Assembly: GCF_002967075.1 (NCBI RefSeq)
Contig: NZ_PUGE01000008.1
Location: 41,925-105,924, forward strand
DNA from: Corynebacterium sp. J010B-136
GTDB taxonomy: Bacteria > Actinomycetota > Actinomycetes > Mycobacteriales > Mycobacteriaceae
Reading direction: 5' to 3'
DNA: 64,000 nucleotides
Shown: positions 1-8,344 of the stretch, one piece after another
Numbering within the stretch: the stretch's first letter is position 1
Layout of the letters: each line of letters starts with the position of its first letter
Made by a program: the position numbers and the translations under genes
The notes under the pieces: generated by a model
Databases searched by the model: none
Seen by the model: only the letters and a program-made list of their open reading frames with translations
Told to the model about the DNA's origin: nothing

Positions 1-2
1 GC

Positions 3-260
3 CAGGCGGCTTTTGTTTCGGTGTGCGCCTTGGTCACTCCGGCGGGCCAAGAGCACGTTGCCGAAGGACGCTGGCCGGGCACACTGCTGACAGCCCCGCG
101 TGGTGAGGCTGGCTTTGGCTATGACCCGCTCTTCCAACCCGAAGGTGACACTCGTTCCTCCGCGGAGCTGACTGCTGAGGAAAAGAATGCCGCCTCGCAC
201 CGCGGGCGTGCATTGGCACAGTTGGTGCCGGTCATCGAAAAGCTCGCTGCCTCACGCTAG
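3..260 (+). CDS. rdgB: RdgB/HAM1 family XTP/dITP pyrophosphatase, C-terminal part
   Basis: This is the 3' end of a gene that begins before the window. The frame is open from base 3. It carries the family's C-terminal signature: GFGYDPLF near the start, then SSAEL and EKNAASHRGRAL at the end. The enzyme hydrolyses non-canonical purine triphosphates (dITP, XTP) to monophosphates in the cytoplasm, keeping them out of DNA. The next two genes, on the opposite strand, are a DUF3817 protein and a small membrane protein. In mycobacteria rdgB has the same neighbours, which supports the call. A hairpin terminator follows. The start and N-terminal half cannot be judged. Confidence 0.9.
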   Translation, partial: QAAFVSVCALVTPAGQEHVAEGRWPGTLLTAPRGEAGFGYDPLFQPEGDTRSSAELTAEEKNAASHRGRALAQLVPVIEKLAASR

Positions 261-303
261 CTCACAAGCTTGAGAGGCAAGAAAACCTAGCTTGGGAATA
301 GTG

Positions 304-336
304 AAAGGACCGTACATTACAAAAGTACGGTCCTTT
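304..336. terminator. Bidirectional hairpin terminator between rdgB and the DUF3817 gene
   Basis: A perfect 12-bp stem (AAAGGACCGTAC / GTACGGTCCTTT) with a 9-nt loop lies between two convergent genes. A T-rich end on either strand makes it suitable for both. Confidence 0.75.
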
Positions 337-385
337 GCTTTGGGATATCCTCAGCTCATTCAGCTAAAACTTCAGGATTGAGCTC

Positions 386-736
386 TTAAAGCTGGAACAT
401 TGCCTTGACCTGGTCGCGACGCTTGATCTCCATCCAGAAGGAGAAGAAGGGGATCACACCGGCAAGAGCGGTGGTAAACCATTGGCCCACAGACCAACGT
501 GCTTTAGGCGCCAGGTTCAAAATGGAAAGCAAGTACACCATGTAAGCAAGACCGTGAGCCTGTGCAATCAGGGTGGCCCAGTCCGGCATTTCCATGCCTA
601 TGATGTATTCCAAAATCATGCGGATAACCAGGATTACCAGGAATATACCGGTAATCGTCGCGGCAATGGTGAAGAATTTCAATGCGGTATCAACGCGCTT
701 CTGACGTTCTGGGTGTACCTGCTGCGGGCTAGCCAT
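386..736 (-). CDS. DUF3817 family small integral membrane protein
   Basis: 116 aa with three hydrophobic segments (about residues 21-42, 54-74 and 84-102). It contains the AHGLAYMVYL stretch typical of DUF3817 proteins, which are widespread in Actinobacteria. Function is unknown. It lies on the opposite strand from rdgB, and the same pairing occurs in Mycobacterium (the Rv1342c type). It is probably cotranscribed with the membrane protein encoded just upstream on the same strand (75-bp gap). No catalytic motif is visible. Confidence 0.8.
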   Translation of the reverse strand: MASPQQVHPERQKRVDTALKFFTIAATITGIFLVILVIRMILEYIIGMEMPDWATLIAQAHGLAYMVYLLSILNLAPKARWSVGQWFTTALAGVIPFFSFWMEIKRRDQVKAMFQL

Positions 737-811
737 TTTAAAGAAAAGTCCTTTTCGGTTGTGAAGGGGTGGTGGAAACTATTGATTTCCAAGCTCTAGC
801 TTTAATAGATT

Positions 812-1261
812 CTAGAAATCCACTTGATGGTCATCTCGGCGCTGCTCGGATGTTGATTGCCTCCGCCGCGGCTGGTTCAGGGCGTTGAACTCTTCAACAC
901 TTAGCTGCCTGCGTTGGGGAAGGAAGTTTTCGTCAATCTTGGTGACTTGGTCATCAGTATCTTGTGGTGCCTGGTAGACAAAGTCTTCAGTGCCGGATTG
1001 GGCAGCTTCATTTTCTGCATCAATTCGTTGATTCTCGTAATGCAGTGCCGTGCGATATGCGTAAATCACAAAGGCTGCAAAGAGCGGCCATTGAAAGGCG
1101 TATCCCAGATTTTGGAAGGTGCCCGAGCCGGATTGAAAGCGCGTCCACTGCCACCATGCAAGGCCAAGAAAGGCAACTACGAAAAACCCGATGAGCACAA
1201 AATGCCACCATCGTGGTTTGATTTTATTTCGCTGCTGACTCACATCTTCCACCCTACCCAT
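812..1261 (-). CDS. Small membrane protein, two TM segments (LprD-like position)
   Basis: 149 aa. The N-terminus is basic, followed by hydrophobic segments at about residues 19-36 and 52-67. The tail is hydrophilic, charged and rich in Gln and Arg (residues 80-149), so it is probably cytoplasmic. The position next to the DUF3817 gene and rdgB matches the mycobacterial lprD (Rv1343c) locus, but I see no lipobox and only call it positional similarity. An alternative GTG start at 1243 sits behind AGGGTGG and would shorten it by six residues. Function unknown. Confidence 0.65.
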   Translation of the reverse strand: MGRVEDVSQQRNKIKPRWWHFVLIGFFVVAFLGLAWWQWTRFQSGSGTFQNLGYAFQWPLFAAFVIYAYRTALHYENQRIDAENEAAQSGTEDFVYQAPQDTDDQVTKIDENFLPQRRQLSVEEFNALNQPRRRQSTSEQRRDDHQVDF

Positions 1262-1330
1262 GATTTTCCAAAAGCCCTATTTGCTCGATTATTAGTTTGG
1301 CCACGATTTGTTGTACTATCAATTCCGCAG

Positions 1331-1416
1331 GCGCCCGTGGCGGAATTGGCAGACGCGCTAGATTTAGGTTCTAGTGTCCTCAGGGCGTGTGAGTTCAAGT
1401 CTCACCGGGCGCACCA
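1331..1416 (+). tRNA. tRNA-Leu (anticodon UAG)
   Basis: A complete 86-nt class II tRNA. The acceptor stem GCGCCCG pairs with CGGGCGC, the anticodon stem CTAGA/TCTAG has loop TTTAGGT giving anticodon TAG, there is a long variable arm, and the T-loop is GTTCAAG. The CCA end is encoded at 1414-1416. It reads CUA. Confidence 0.97.
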
Positions 1417-1418
1417 TG

Positions 1419-1450
1419 AAAGACCACCTAATTAACTTAGGTGGTCTTTT
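1419..1450 (+). terminator. Hairpin terminator after tRNA-Leu
   Basis: A 12-bp stem (AAAGACCACCTA / TAGGTGGTCTTT) followed by a T, starting 2 nt after the tRNA CCA. Confidence 0.85.
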
Positions 1451-1597
1451 CTATGCCTGAAGCAATGTTGCGCTGGAAAATAGGTAGTGCGCATAAACTA
1501 ATTTTGTGCGACCATGGATTAGGTAACCCTTTTCAATCAGTTCAATACATAGTGTGAGGCTTCGAGTTCATCGGGGTGTCCACGCCCTATCCAGTCG

Positions 1598-2677
1598 GTG
1601 ATAATTTTGACTACTTTAATTGTGCTTGCAGTCCTCTTACTCCTCGTTGTGGTGACCATTTTTGATGGCTACTTCATTGTTCGCACTCGAGAGGCCGCCA
1701 TCGTTGAGCGCCTCGGTAAGTTCAACAAGGTCGCGCACGCGGGTTTCCACTTCAAGCTGCCTTATATTGACCGCGTTCGTGACAAGATTTCTTTGCAGAT
1801 TCACCAGCTGGACGTCATGGTTGAAACCAAAACCAAAGACAACGTCTTCGTGCAGATTCCAGTAGCCGTGCAGTATGAAACAGTCGAAGGTCGGGAGCGC
1901 GAAGCGTTCTACCGCCTATCCGACCATGAACAGCAGATTATTGCCTACGTACAGGACAACGTTCGCTCTTCGGTCGCGAACATGAATCTGGATGATTCCT
2001 TCTCTTCCAAGGACACGATTGCTCAAAACGTTGGTTTGTCCCTGCGTGACAACATGGCGGAGTACGGCTGGAACTTCGTGAACACCCTGGTGACCGATAT
2101 TCGCCCTGATGCCCGTGTACGTGAATCCATGAACTCGATTAACGCGGCACAGCGTGAGCGTGAAGCAGCCGTTGCTCAAGCTGAGGCTGAGAAGATTCGC
2201 GTCATTAAAGAAGCAGAAGGTTCCGCTGAAGCCCGCAAGCTACAAGGTCGCGGTGTTGCTGAGCAGCGTAAGGAAATTGTTGAAGGTATCGCAGCGCAGT
2301 ATGAGATGTTGCGTGCCGCAGGTATTGATGAATCTCCAGAAGCTTTGATGCTGGTATCGCAGTACCTAGATGCAATGGTGGATGTCTCCAGCAACTCCCA
2401 GTCCAACGTTTTGTTCATGCCTTCGAACCCAGGCGGGATGGGCGACATTTTCAACGGTATGCGTGATGTTCTCATGTCTTCGCACGCCCTCGATAAAAAC
2501 GATGGCTCCGCAAAGGTTGCTGATAACAAGCCCCGCCAGATTTCCCAGCCGCAGCCCCAGTCCAATCCGGCACAATCCCAGCCGAGCCAGCAGCGCCAGC
2601 AGCAGCCGCAGCAGGTTCAGTCCGCGCGTGAGTACTTCAATGAAATGCGCGACCAGCTCCGTGGTGGCGGCCAGTAA
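1598..2677 (+). CDS. SPFH/band-7 (stomatin-like) membrane protein
   Basis: 359 aa from a GTG start. One N-terminal membrane anchor (about residues 2-25) leads into an SPFH/band-7 domain (about 27-190; REAAIVERLGKF, then LRDNMAEYGW). A charged coiled-coil follows (about 190-235, EREAAVAQAEAEKIRVIKEA). The Gln/Pro-rich C-terminal tail (about 310-345) is low in complexity. Stomatin-type SPFH proteins oligomerise at the membrane and organise microdomains or regulate proteases and channels; no NfeD partner is adjacent here. No clear ribosome-binding site precedes the GTG, so the start could be leaderless. A terminator follows immediately. Confidence 0.85.
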   Translation: MIILTTLIVLAVLLLLVVVTIFDGYFIVRTREAAIVERLGKFNKVAHAGFHFKLPYIDRVRDKISLQIHQLDVMVETKTKDNVFVQIPVAVQYETVEGREREAFYRLSDHEQQIIAYVQDNVRSSVANMNLDDSFSSKDTIAQNVGLSLRDNMAEYGWNFVNTLVTDIRPDARVRESMNSINAAQREREAAVAQAEAEKIRVIKEAEGSAEARKLQGRGVAEQRKEIVEGIAAQYEMLRAAGIDESPEALMLVSQYLDAMVDVSSNSQSNVLFMPSNPGGMGDIFNGMRDVLMSSHALDKNDGSAKVADNKPRQISQPQPQSNPAQSQPSQQRQQQPQQVQSAREYFNEMRDQLRGGGQ

Positions 2678-2708
2678 TTTTTAGCCCAGCGTTGAACGCT
2701 ACGCATTG

Positions 2709-2736
2709 AAAAGACCCTGCTTCGGCAGGGTCTTTT
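2709..2736 (+). terminator. Hairpin terminator after the SPFH gene
   Basis: A 12-bp perfect stem (AAAAGACCCTGC / GCAGGGTCTTTT) with a TTCG tetraloop and T-run. Confidence 0.9.
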
Positions 2737-2759
2737 GCGATCCTCAGGGTGTGCGGTGG

Positions 2760-3485
2760 TTAAGCCCACGGGTTGCGCAGGCTGCGGCGGATAGCCCACC
2801 ACGCAGCTATCGCCGGGGCTGCACCCACAGCTAGAACCAAAAGGAAGCGTTGCCAGGATTCGAGCATAATTGGGAAGACTACGTCTGGATTTTCTGCACG
2901 TTGATAAGCAGTCCAGCTCAAGTAGATCGTGACAGCAATGAGAAGGGCAAGCGCAACCACGCCTGATATTCCCATCGTCAGCAGCTGCGGCCAGCGGCGA
3001 AGCGAGATTCCCACCGCAAGGCCTGTGATGGTGAAGGTTAAGAAAGCCGACACCAAAATCAAGTAGGTCCAGGCCACAGAAGCTGCCGTAATTCCCATAT
3101 CTGGGAGCACGTATTCCGCGCCGTTGGTATCAAGATGCGTAACTGGGCCGTCAGTATTAACAAACCAGTCATACCAGGTGTAATAGGGCGAATTTCTTTG
3201 CATGATCAGCGCTGATGCAGCCGCAATCGCCGCCATCACAGCCGACCACAGAGCTGCGGTCGTAAGTGCGCCGCCGACCCAGCGTCGAGCAGGAACGTCG
3301 AGTGCGTGGAGTTTTGGCCAGTTGTGGCCGGCAATAGTGAAGAGTAAACCGCTCAAAAATAGTCCGCCCCATGTCCATAGCCCTCCATCGAAGGCCCACC
3401 AGCGACCGAAAGCAAGTGCGAGGGATACGACTATGAACGCGAAGAGGAATTCGCGCCGGACGGGTTTTAAGAAAGCAGCGAACAT
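2760..3485 (-). CDS. ABC transporter membrane subunit (putative)
   Basis: 241 aa from the ATG at 3485, which follows AAAGGA by 6 nt. A longer frame exists, but its extra 16 residues lie within the upstream ATPase gene. About six hydrophobic segments are visible and no other domain. It starts one base after the stop of the ABC ATPase, and a YtrA-like GntR gene precedes both. This GntR-ATPase-permease order is typical of small ABC exporters of unknown substrate, so the assignment as the permease rests on context and topology. Confidence 0.7.
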   Translation of the reverse strand: MFAAFLKPVRREFLFAFIVVSLALAFGRWWAFDGGLWTWGGLFLSGLLFTIAGHNWPKLHALDVPARRWVGGALTTAALWSAVMAAIAAASALIMQRNSPYYTWYDWFVNTDGPVTHLDTNGAEYVLPDMGITAASVAWTYLILVSAFLTFTITGLAVGISLRRWPQLLTMGISGVVALALLIAVTIYLSWTAYQRAENPDVVFPIMLESWQRFLLVLAVGAAPAIAAWWAIRRSLRNPWA

Positions 3486-3486
3486 T

Positions 3487-4224
3487 TCAGTTCCTTTCGG
3501 TAGAAGCCAGCAAGTTGATAAGCGTGGGGTCATCGGCAGTCGAAATATCGATACCCTCAGCGTGTGCGCGAACAGTCTCCGAAGAAGACAAGGCTTCGGC
3601 TAGGGTGACTGCGGAAATACCGCCTAAAGCCCGCGTGTCGACGACCTTCTTCCGCGTGACAATCTCTTCAACAACAGCTGTAGAACCAGTAAGCGTTGGG
3701 AAATTCTCGCGGACGATGTCTAGTTCCACGGGGGCGGACACACTGTTGTCATAAACGGTAATGACGTGTTCAACAAGGCCGACTAAGTCCTCAGCGCGGT
3801 GCGATGCAATGACGACAATGCGGTCGGACTCGGCGAGCAATTCGATGAAGACCTCGCGCAGCATCGTTCGGGAATCGATGTCTAATCCATCGAGTGGTTC
3901 ATCAAGCAGCAGCATTGGTCTATCGGATGCCAGGGTGCTTGCCAAAGTAAGCAAGCGACGCTGCCCAGCGCTTAACGATGCAAACCGTGCCTTAAGCGAG
4001 ATGTCACCGAGGATGCGCGATGCGAGCGCATCATCAAAGTTAGGACGAGCAAGGCGAGCACACGCTAAGTGGTCGGCAACCGTGTAACCCGCAAACGTCG
4101 CATCGGCAGCCGATGGCGCAATGGATGCATTGCCTTGGGCATGAAGCTTTCGCAGCAACGTGGTTTTACCCGCCGCATTAGGGCCAATGAGGCCATATGC
4201 GCCAGGGGAGAGGTCGAGGGTCAT
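3487..4224 (-). CDS. ABC transporter ATP-binding protein
   Basis: 245 aa. Walker A is GPNAAGKTT (about residues 14-22), the signature is LSAGQ, and Walker B MLLLDEP is followed by the D-loop GLD. The conserved switch His is SHRAED. It couples ATP hydrolysis to transport by the membrane subunit encoded just downstream. It overlaps the upstream GntR gene by 4 nt, indicating translational coupling. The C-terminal 60 residues lack a recognised domain. The substrate cannot be inferred. Confidence 0.88.
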   Translation of the reverse strand: MTLDLSPGAYGLIGPNAAGKTTLLRKLHAQGNASIAPSAADATFAGYTVADHLACARLARPNFDDALASRILGDISLKARFASLSAGQRRLLTLASTLASDRPMLLLDEPLDGLDIDSRTMLREVFIELLAESDRIVVIASHRAEDLVGLVEHVITVYDNSVSAPVELDIVRENFPTLTGSTAVVEEIVTRKKVVDTRALGGISAVTLAEALSSSETVRAHAEGIDISTADDPTLINLLASTERN

Positions 4225-4580
4225 AGTCGGTTCCTTTCCTCATCGAGGAGACGGTTAAGTTCCGCGTCGCTTAAACCAAGTGCGCGTGCTTCATCAAGAA
4301 GCGGACGAATAAAGCTGGCGGCAAGATTTTCGCGCCGGGTGGCACGAACTTTCTCACGAGCACCATGGACTACGAACATGCCCAGGCCGCGACGCTTTTC
4401 GAGCAAGCCTTCATCGACAAGCAGCGTGAGCGCTTTGGCACTTGTGGTGGGGTTGACTGAATGAAAAGCAGAGAGTTCATTCGTGGACGGCGCGCGTTCG
4501 CCTTCCGGCAAAAGACCAGAAGAAATCTGGTCGCGAATACCCGCGGCGAGGCGCTGATAGATGGGTCGAGTTTCAGGCAT
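4221..4580 (-). CDS. GntR family transcriptional regulator (YtrA-like)
   Basis: 119 aa from the ATG at 4580, chosen because AAGGAG lies 6 nt upstream; a longer frame reads through the promoter. The N-terminal winged helix (PIYQRLAAGIRDQI, LPEGERAPSTNELS, NPTTSAKAL, LEKRRGLGMFV) is followed only by a short helical tail, as in the YtrA subfamily, which controls linked ABC transporter operons. The two transporter genes follow with overlaps. The near-perfect inverted repeat 22 bp upstream of the start is the likely autoregulatory operator. Confidence 0.88.
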   Translation of the reverse strand: MPETRPIYQRLAAGIRDQISSGLLPEGERAPSTNELSAFHSVNPTTSAKALTLLVDEGLLEKRRGLGMFVVHGAREKVRATRRENLAASFIRPLLDEARALGLSDAELNRLLDEERNRL

Positions 4581-4601
4581 TGGCGGCTCCTTAGGTTTAT
4601 G

Positions 4602-4625
4602 GGTTAACCACCTGTGTGGGTAACC
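4602..4625. promoter_or_regulatory. Inverted-repeat operator upstream of the GntR-ABC operon
   Basis: GGTTAACCAC, 4-nt spacer, GTGGGTAACC: arms match at 9 of 10 positions. It lies upstream of the GntR gene, where a YtrA-type repressor would act. Confidence 0.6.
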
Positions 4626-4670
4626 ATATAGCCATTTGCGGACAAATGGCAATAGCAAAGGTCAAAATGC

Positions 4671-5429
4671 TTAGTTTGTGCAGGTAGCGAGCTGGGTGTG
4701 CAGCGCGTCTTTTTCTGCGGGGGTTACCCACAGTCCGTATTCGGACTTCACGTCAATGATGTCGCGGGCGTATTCGCAACGGTGCCGGCGCTGCGGTGGG
4801 AGCCAGGTTGCGGCATCGCCAGCGCCCTTTTGTGAATTCAGGCGACCTTTTACCGCGCGCAGATTGCGCGGGTCGTTGGCAAAGTTGCGACGCGTTTCCT
4901 CGTCCCATTGTTGCGCGCCTTTTTGCCAGGCATCGGCAAGTGCCACGATGTGGTCAATTTGAACTTCGGAAGATGTCGAACGCCCGCGGGTGAAATCGAT
5001 GGTCTCACCACTGTAAGCGTCGTGCAGCGTGCCCGATAAAACCACGCAGCCGTAGGTGCCTTCTTTAATTTCTGTGTTGACCAGGTCGCGGCGCAAAATA
5101 TCGTTGCGGGTATCGCAGCCGTTGTGGCCAAATTCCACCGTGACATCATCACTCCATGCCTGGCCGAAAAGTTCACGTTCATAACCGGTCTTTGGCGCAC
5201 GTCCTGCAACGCGCAGGCTGTCTAGAATTTGGACGTAGTGATGGGAAACATCCGGTTGGGCAGCGGTAGCTTCCTGCGTGGCTGGTGCTGTTTCCGCGAA
5301 AGTTTCAACCGACCCAGGCTGGGCATTCCGGGAATCGGCGTCATTGTAAAAAGCAACGCCAATGATGATTGCTAAGAGAATGAGAATTTGAACAGCAATC
5401 GTTGCCACACGCTTTAAACCTTTAGTCAT
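4671..5429 (-). CDS. Membrane-anchored or exported HNH nuclease, DUF1524 family
   Basis: 252 aa from the ATG at 5429. An N-terminal hydrophobic segment (about residues 7-26) acts as signal or anchor. A linker rich in Ala, Thr and Glu follows. The C-terminal DUF1524/HNH domain contains IDHIVALADAW (the His of the beta-beta-alpha-metal fold) and, about 30 residues on, the NDPRNLRAVKGRLNSQKG stretch. Such exported HNH proteins are common in Actinobacteria and probably degrade extracellular nucleic acid; the biological role here is not established. No operon partner is seen. Confidence 0.8.
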   Translation of the reverse strand: MTKGLKRVATIAVQILILLAIIIGVAFYNDADSRNAQPGSVETFAETAPATQEATAAQPDVSHHYVQILDSLRVAGRAPKTGYERELFGQAWSDDVTVEFGHNGCDTRNDILRRDLVNTEIKEGTYGCVVLSGTLHDAYSGETIDFTRGRSTSSEVQIDHIVALADAWQKGAQQWDEETRRNFANDPRNLRAVKGRLNSQKGAGDAATWLPPQRRHRCEYARDIIDVKSEYGLWVTPAEKDALHTQLATCTN

Positions 5430-5537
5430 GATGGATGATGATTCTAGACTGCCAGTGGGACACACTCGAAGTTGGTGACGAAAACATGTTTGATAAAAGC
5501 GTGCTTGATAACTGTTCAGATTCGGTGTTGCGAAGGG

Positions 5538-6998
5538 CTATGCGCGGCGCATCCGTGCTCGCATAAGAAGAATTGCGCCCAGCGCGACGGGCGCAATACC
5601 AACCACGGCGAGATAGAAAGTTTCGCCAGCTGGGGAATTTGGATCGTAGAACGTCGAAAGAGCACCGGCGAGCGATGAGCCAATGGCCATTGTGAGAAAG
5701 TAGAGCGCTGAGAACCGAGTGTTAAAAGCGCGGGGAGCGTGAGTGCCGGCGGCAGCCATCGCGACGGGTCCGACGAAAAGCTCGCCCAGTGTCATGAGCA
5801 AAATAGTCCCGCCAAGAATTAGGAATGGAGTCGAGCCGGGGCCTGTGCCAGTAAAGGGGAGCAAGAGAAACATTCCGGCGCCAGCAATGATGACGCCAAT
5901 GCTTGTCAGTGTGCGGTTGTGTGGGGAGAACTTTGAATAGCGCAGGAAAAGTGCTGCAAGCATTGGGCTAAATAACAAGATGAATAGCGGGTTTAGGGAC
6001 TGAGTCCACGCTGCCGGAATGAGGAATCCGAAGACCTCACGGTTTAAGCGTTGCTCTGAATAGACAGCGAGGACGCCATAAATCTGCGATTGCAGGCACC
6101 AATAGACCACAGAGCATACGAAAATAGGAAGAAATTCGCGCACCTTGACGCGTTCTGTAGGGGTAACCAGCGGTGAGCGGAACATGGTCCACATAAGGAA
6201 ACCGGCGACGCCTACTGTCAGCGCTAGGAGAACGTATGAAATCGTAGTGGGATCTAGCCATAGAACTGCGCATATTCCGGCAATGCAACACGCGAGAGTA
6301 GCGGCTGCAGTCCGATAGTAGTCCTGTTTACCTAATGAGTGTGCAGGCTTTGCGATGACATCTTTGAGCCGGTCATCTGCATTTTTGAGAATAAAGCGAC
6401 GCTCAACGGCATAGCTTAAAAGCCCGATGATCATGAGCGTGCCAGCTGCCATAAAGCCCACGTGGTAGTTATAGCGCTGGGCCAGCCAACCGGTCAGAAG
6501 CGGGCCGAAAAGACCTCCGATGTTAATCCCGCAATAAAAGACCTGGAAACTGGCATCGCGCGCGCCAGGGTTGGCCTCAAATACCGCACCCAAGATGGTG
6601 ATAGCTGCTGTCTTAAGCAGGCCAGAACCGGCCGCGATGGGAAGAAGCCCAGCGATGAGCCCTAGGTAGCCGGGGACAAGTGACAGGCACAGGTGTCCGA
6701 TCACCAGCATTAATGCGCCGGTCAGAAGTGTTCGTTCCGCCCCTAAGAGATGGTCCGCAATCCATCCACCGACAAATGTGAACAGGTAAAGCAAGCTGCC
6801 GTAGGCACCAAGTAGTGCGGTGGCATGGGTTTGTTCCATGCCAAGTCCGCCGTCGGTGACTGTTGAATACAGATAGTAGGCCAAAATCGCCTGCATTCCG
6901 TAGAAGCTGAAGCGTTCCCACATCTCTACCCCGGCGATGGTGGGGACGGTGGAGCGGGCAACCGGAGATTTTATTGAATGGTGTTCAATTATGGTCAT
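5538..6998 (-). CDS. POT family proton-dependent oligopeptide transporter
   Basis: 486 aa from the ATG at 6998; the longer open frame would run back through the bioA control region. Twelve or more hydrophobic segments are present. The N-terminal POT signature is clear (GVEMWERFSFYGMQAIL, then the FTFVGGWIADHLLGAERT loop). The second POT signature falls at FQVFYCGINIGGLFGP. It should import di- and tripeptides with protons. It is divergent from bioA-bioD, as in C. glutamicum. A TGAAT-N3-GTTCA half-palindrome lies just inside the coding region, so BioQ-type control shared with bioA is possible. Confidence 0.9.
   Translation of the reverse strand: MTIIEHHSIKSPVARSTVPTIAGVEMWERFSFYGMQAILAYYLYSTVTDGGLGMEQTHATALLGAYGSLLYLFTFVGGWIADHLLGAERTLLTGALMLVIGHLCLSLVPGYLGLIAGLLPIAAGSGLLKTAAITILGAVFEANPGARDASFQVFYCGINIGGLFGPLLTGWLAQRYNYHVGFMAAGTLMIIGLLSYAVERRFILKNADDRLKDVIAKPAHSLGKQDYYRTAAATLACCIAGICAVLWLDPTTISYVLLALTVGVAGFLMWTMFRSPLVTPTERVKVREFLPIFVCSVVYWCLQSQIYGVLAVYSEQRLNREVFGFLIPAAWTQSLNPLFILLFSPMLAALFLRYSKFSPHNRTLTSIGVIIAGAGMFLLLPFTGTGPGSTPFLILGGTILLMTLGELFVGPVAMAAAGTHAPRAFNTRFSALYFLTMAIGSSLAGALSTFYDPNSPAGETFYLAVVGIAPVALGAILLMRARMRRA
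6973..6989. promoter_or_regulatory. BioQ-like operator, POT permease side
   Basis: ATTGAAT-GGT-GTTCAAT, with 6 of 7 arm positions matching. It sits 9 bp inside the permease start codon. It resembles the TGAAC-N3-GTTAC motif described for the biotin repressor BioQ of C. glutamicum and is repeated 78 bp away at the bioA start. Confidence 0.5.
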
Positions 6999-7036
6999 GG
7001 GAGACAATGTATCGCATGGTTTGATGTGATAAACAA

Positions 7037-8341
7037 GTGGGTATGGAATTATTGAACAGTGTTCATGGGAGCGTGCTGGAACTGGACGGCAACGCCGTTC
7101 GCGATGTTGATTCCGCGCACATTTGGCACCCCTACGCCGCGCCAGGCCAAGACGTCTTTGTGGTCGCAAGTGCAAATGGCGTGTATCTCACCATGGCGGA
7201 TGGAGCCGAGCTGATTGATGGAATGTCATCGTGGTGGTCCGCCGCCCACGGGCACAAGCATCCGCGGCTTGTGGCCGCGGCAAAGAAGCAGATAGACACA
7301 ATGAGCCACGTCATGTTCGGCGGGCTTACTCACGCACCGGCCGCGCAGCTGACGAAGAACCTGATGCATCTCACCGATGGCGCGTATTCCCAGGTCTTTT
7401 ACTCGGATTCGGGCTCAGTCGCCGTAGAAGTTGCCATGAAAATGGCGCTGCAGTGGGCACGCGGGCGCGGCAAGAAAGCGGACCGGTTCTTGACGTGGAG
7501 GTCTGGGTACCACGGGGATACTTTCGCGACGATGAGCGTGTGCGATCCAGTCGGTGGAATGCACGCCATGTGGGGACCTAATGTCCTGACCGAACAAGTT
7601 TTTGCGGATGCGCCACCGGTTCGTGGGGCTTCGGCCACCCAGCGAGCGAAGTACTTGGAGCACCTAGAGCAGCTTATCGATGAGCCAATAGTCGCCCTGT
7701 TAATTGAACCCGTGGTTCAAGGTGCTGGCGGGATGCGGTTTCATGACCATGAACTGCTCGTTGGGGTGCGTGAAATATGCGACCGCAACGACGTATTGCT
7801 CATTGCTGATGAGATCGCTACCGGGTTTGGCCGTACCGGTGATCTTTTCGCAACGCATGCCGCTGGGATTACTCCTGACATTATCTGCGTGGGAAAGGCC
7901 CTGACTGGTGGTTTCATGTCGCTGGCGGCAACGCTGGCAACATCGAAGGTCGTTGAAGGGATGGAGCCCAAAGCGCTGATGCATGGCCCAACTTTCATGG
8001 CGAATCCATTGGCCTGCGCAGTTGCGGCAGAAGCAACAACGCTGATTGCTGAAGGCGCGTGGAAAGAAGACGTTCCGCGAATTGAAAAGGGGCTGCGCGC
8101 CGGGTTGGCTCCGGCAGTGGAAATTTCCGGAGTTGTGGATGTCCGCGTCCTCGGCGCCATCGGCGTGATTGAAATGGCGCATGACGTAGACATGTCAGCT
8201 ACTGCCGCAGCAGCCATGCGCAATGGGGTGTGGCTGCGGCCCTTCGGCCGGCTTATCTATGCCATGCCGCCGTTTATCTCAACGGATGATGAAGTTGCAC
8301 AAATTGCACGTGCAATGGTCGCAGCAGCGGAAAGCGCATAA
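7037..8341 (+). CDS. bioA: Adenosylmethionine-8-amino-7-oxononanoate aminotransferase
   Basis: 434 aa. This PLP enzyme transfers the amino group of S-adenosylmethionine to KAPA, giving DAPA in biotin synthesis. Family marks: HIWHPYAAPG near the N-terminus, DGMSSWWSAAHGHKHP, the fold-type I core LIADEIATGFGRTG, and the PLP lysine in VGKALTGGF (about K287). bioD follows after 3 bp. The GTG start at 7037 is uncertain: a perfect operator palindrome covers codons 6-10, and a GTG near 7073 would keep all conserved residues. Regulation by a BioQ-like repressor is likely from the palindrome. Confidence 0.95.
   Translation: MGMELLNSVHGSVLELDGNAVRDVDSAHIWHPYAAPGQDVFVVASANGVYLTMADGAELIDGMSSWWSAAHGHKHPRLVAAAKKQIDTMSHVMFGGLTHAPAAQLTKNLMHLTDGAYSQVFYSDSGSVAVEVAMKMALQWARGRGKKADRFLTWRSGYHGDTFATMSVCDPVGGMHAMWGPNVLTEQVFADAPPVRGASATQRAKYLEHLEQLIDEPIVALLIEPVVQGAGGMRFHDHELLVGVREICDRNDVLLIADEIATGFGRTGDLFATHAAGITPDIICVGKALTGGFMSLAATLATSKVVEGMEPKALMHGPTFMANPLACAVAAEATTLIAEGAWKEDVPRIEKGLRAGLAPAVEISGVVDVRVLGAIGVIEMAHDVDMSATAAAAMRNGVWLRPFGRLIYAMPPFISTDDEVAQIARAMVAAAESA
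7053..7065. promoter_or_regulatory. BioQ-like operator, bioA side
   Basis: TGAAC-AGT-GTTCA is a perfect 5-3-5 palindrome. It lies within the first codons of the longest bioA frame, suggesting either an operator at the transcript start or a bioA start a few codons downstream. Confidence 0.6.
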
Positions 8342-8344
8342 GCC

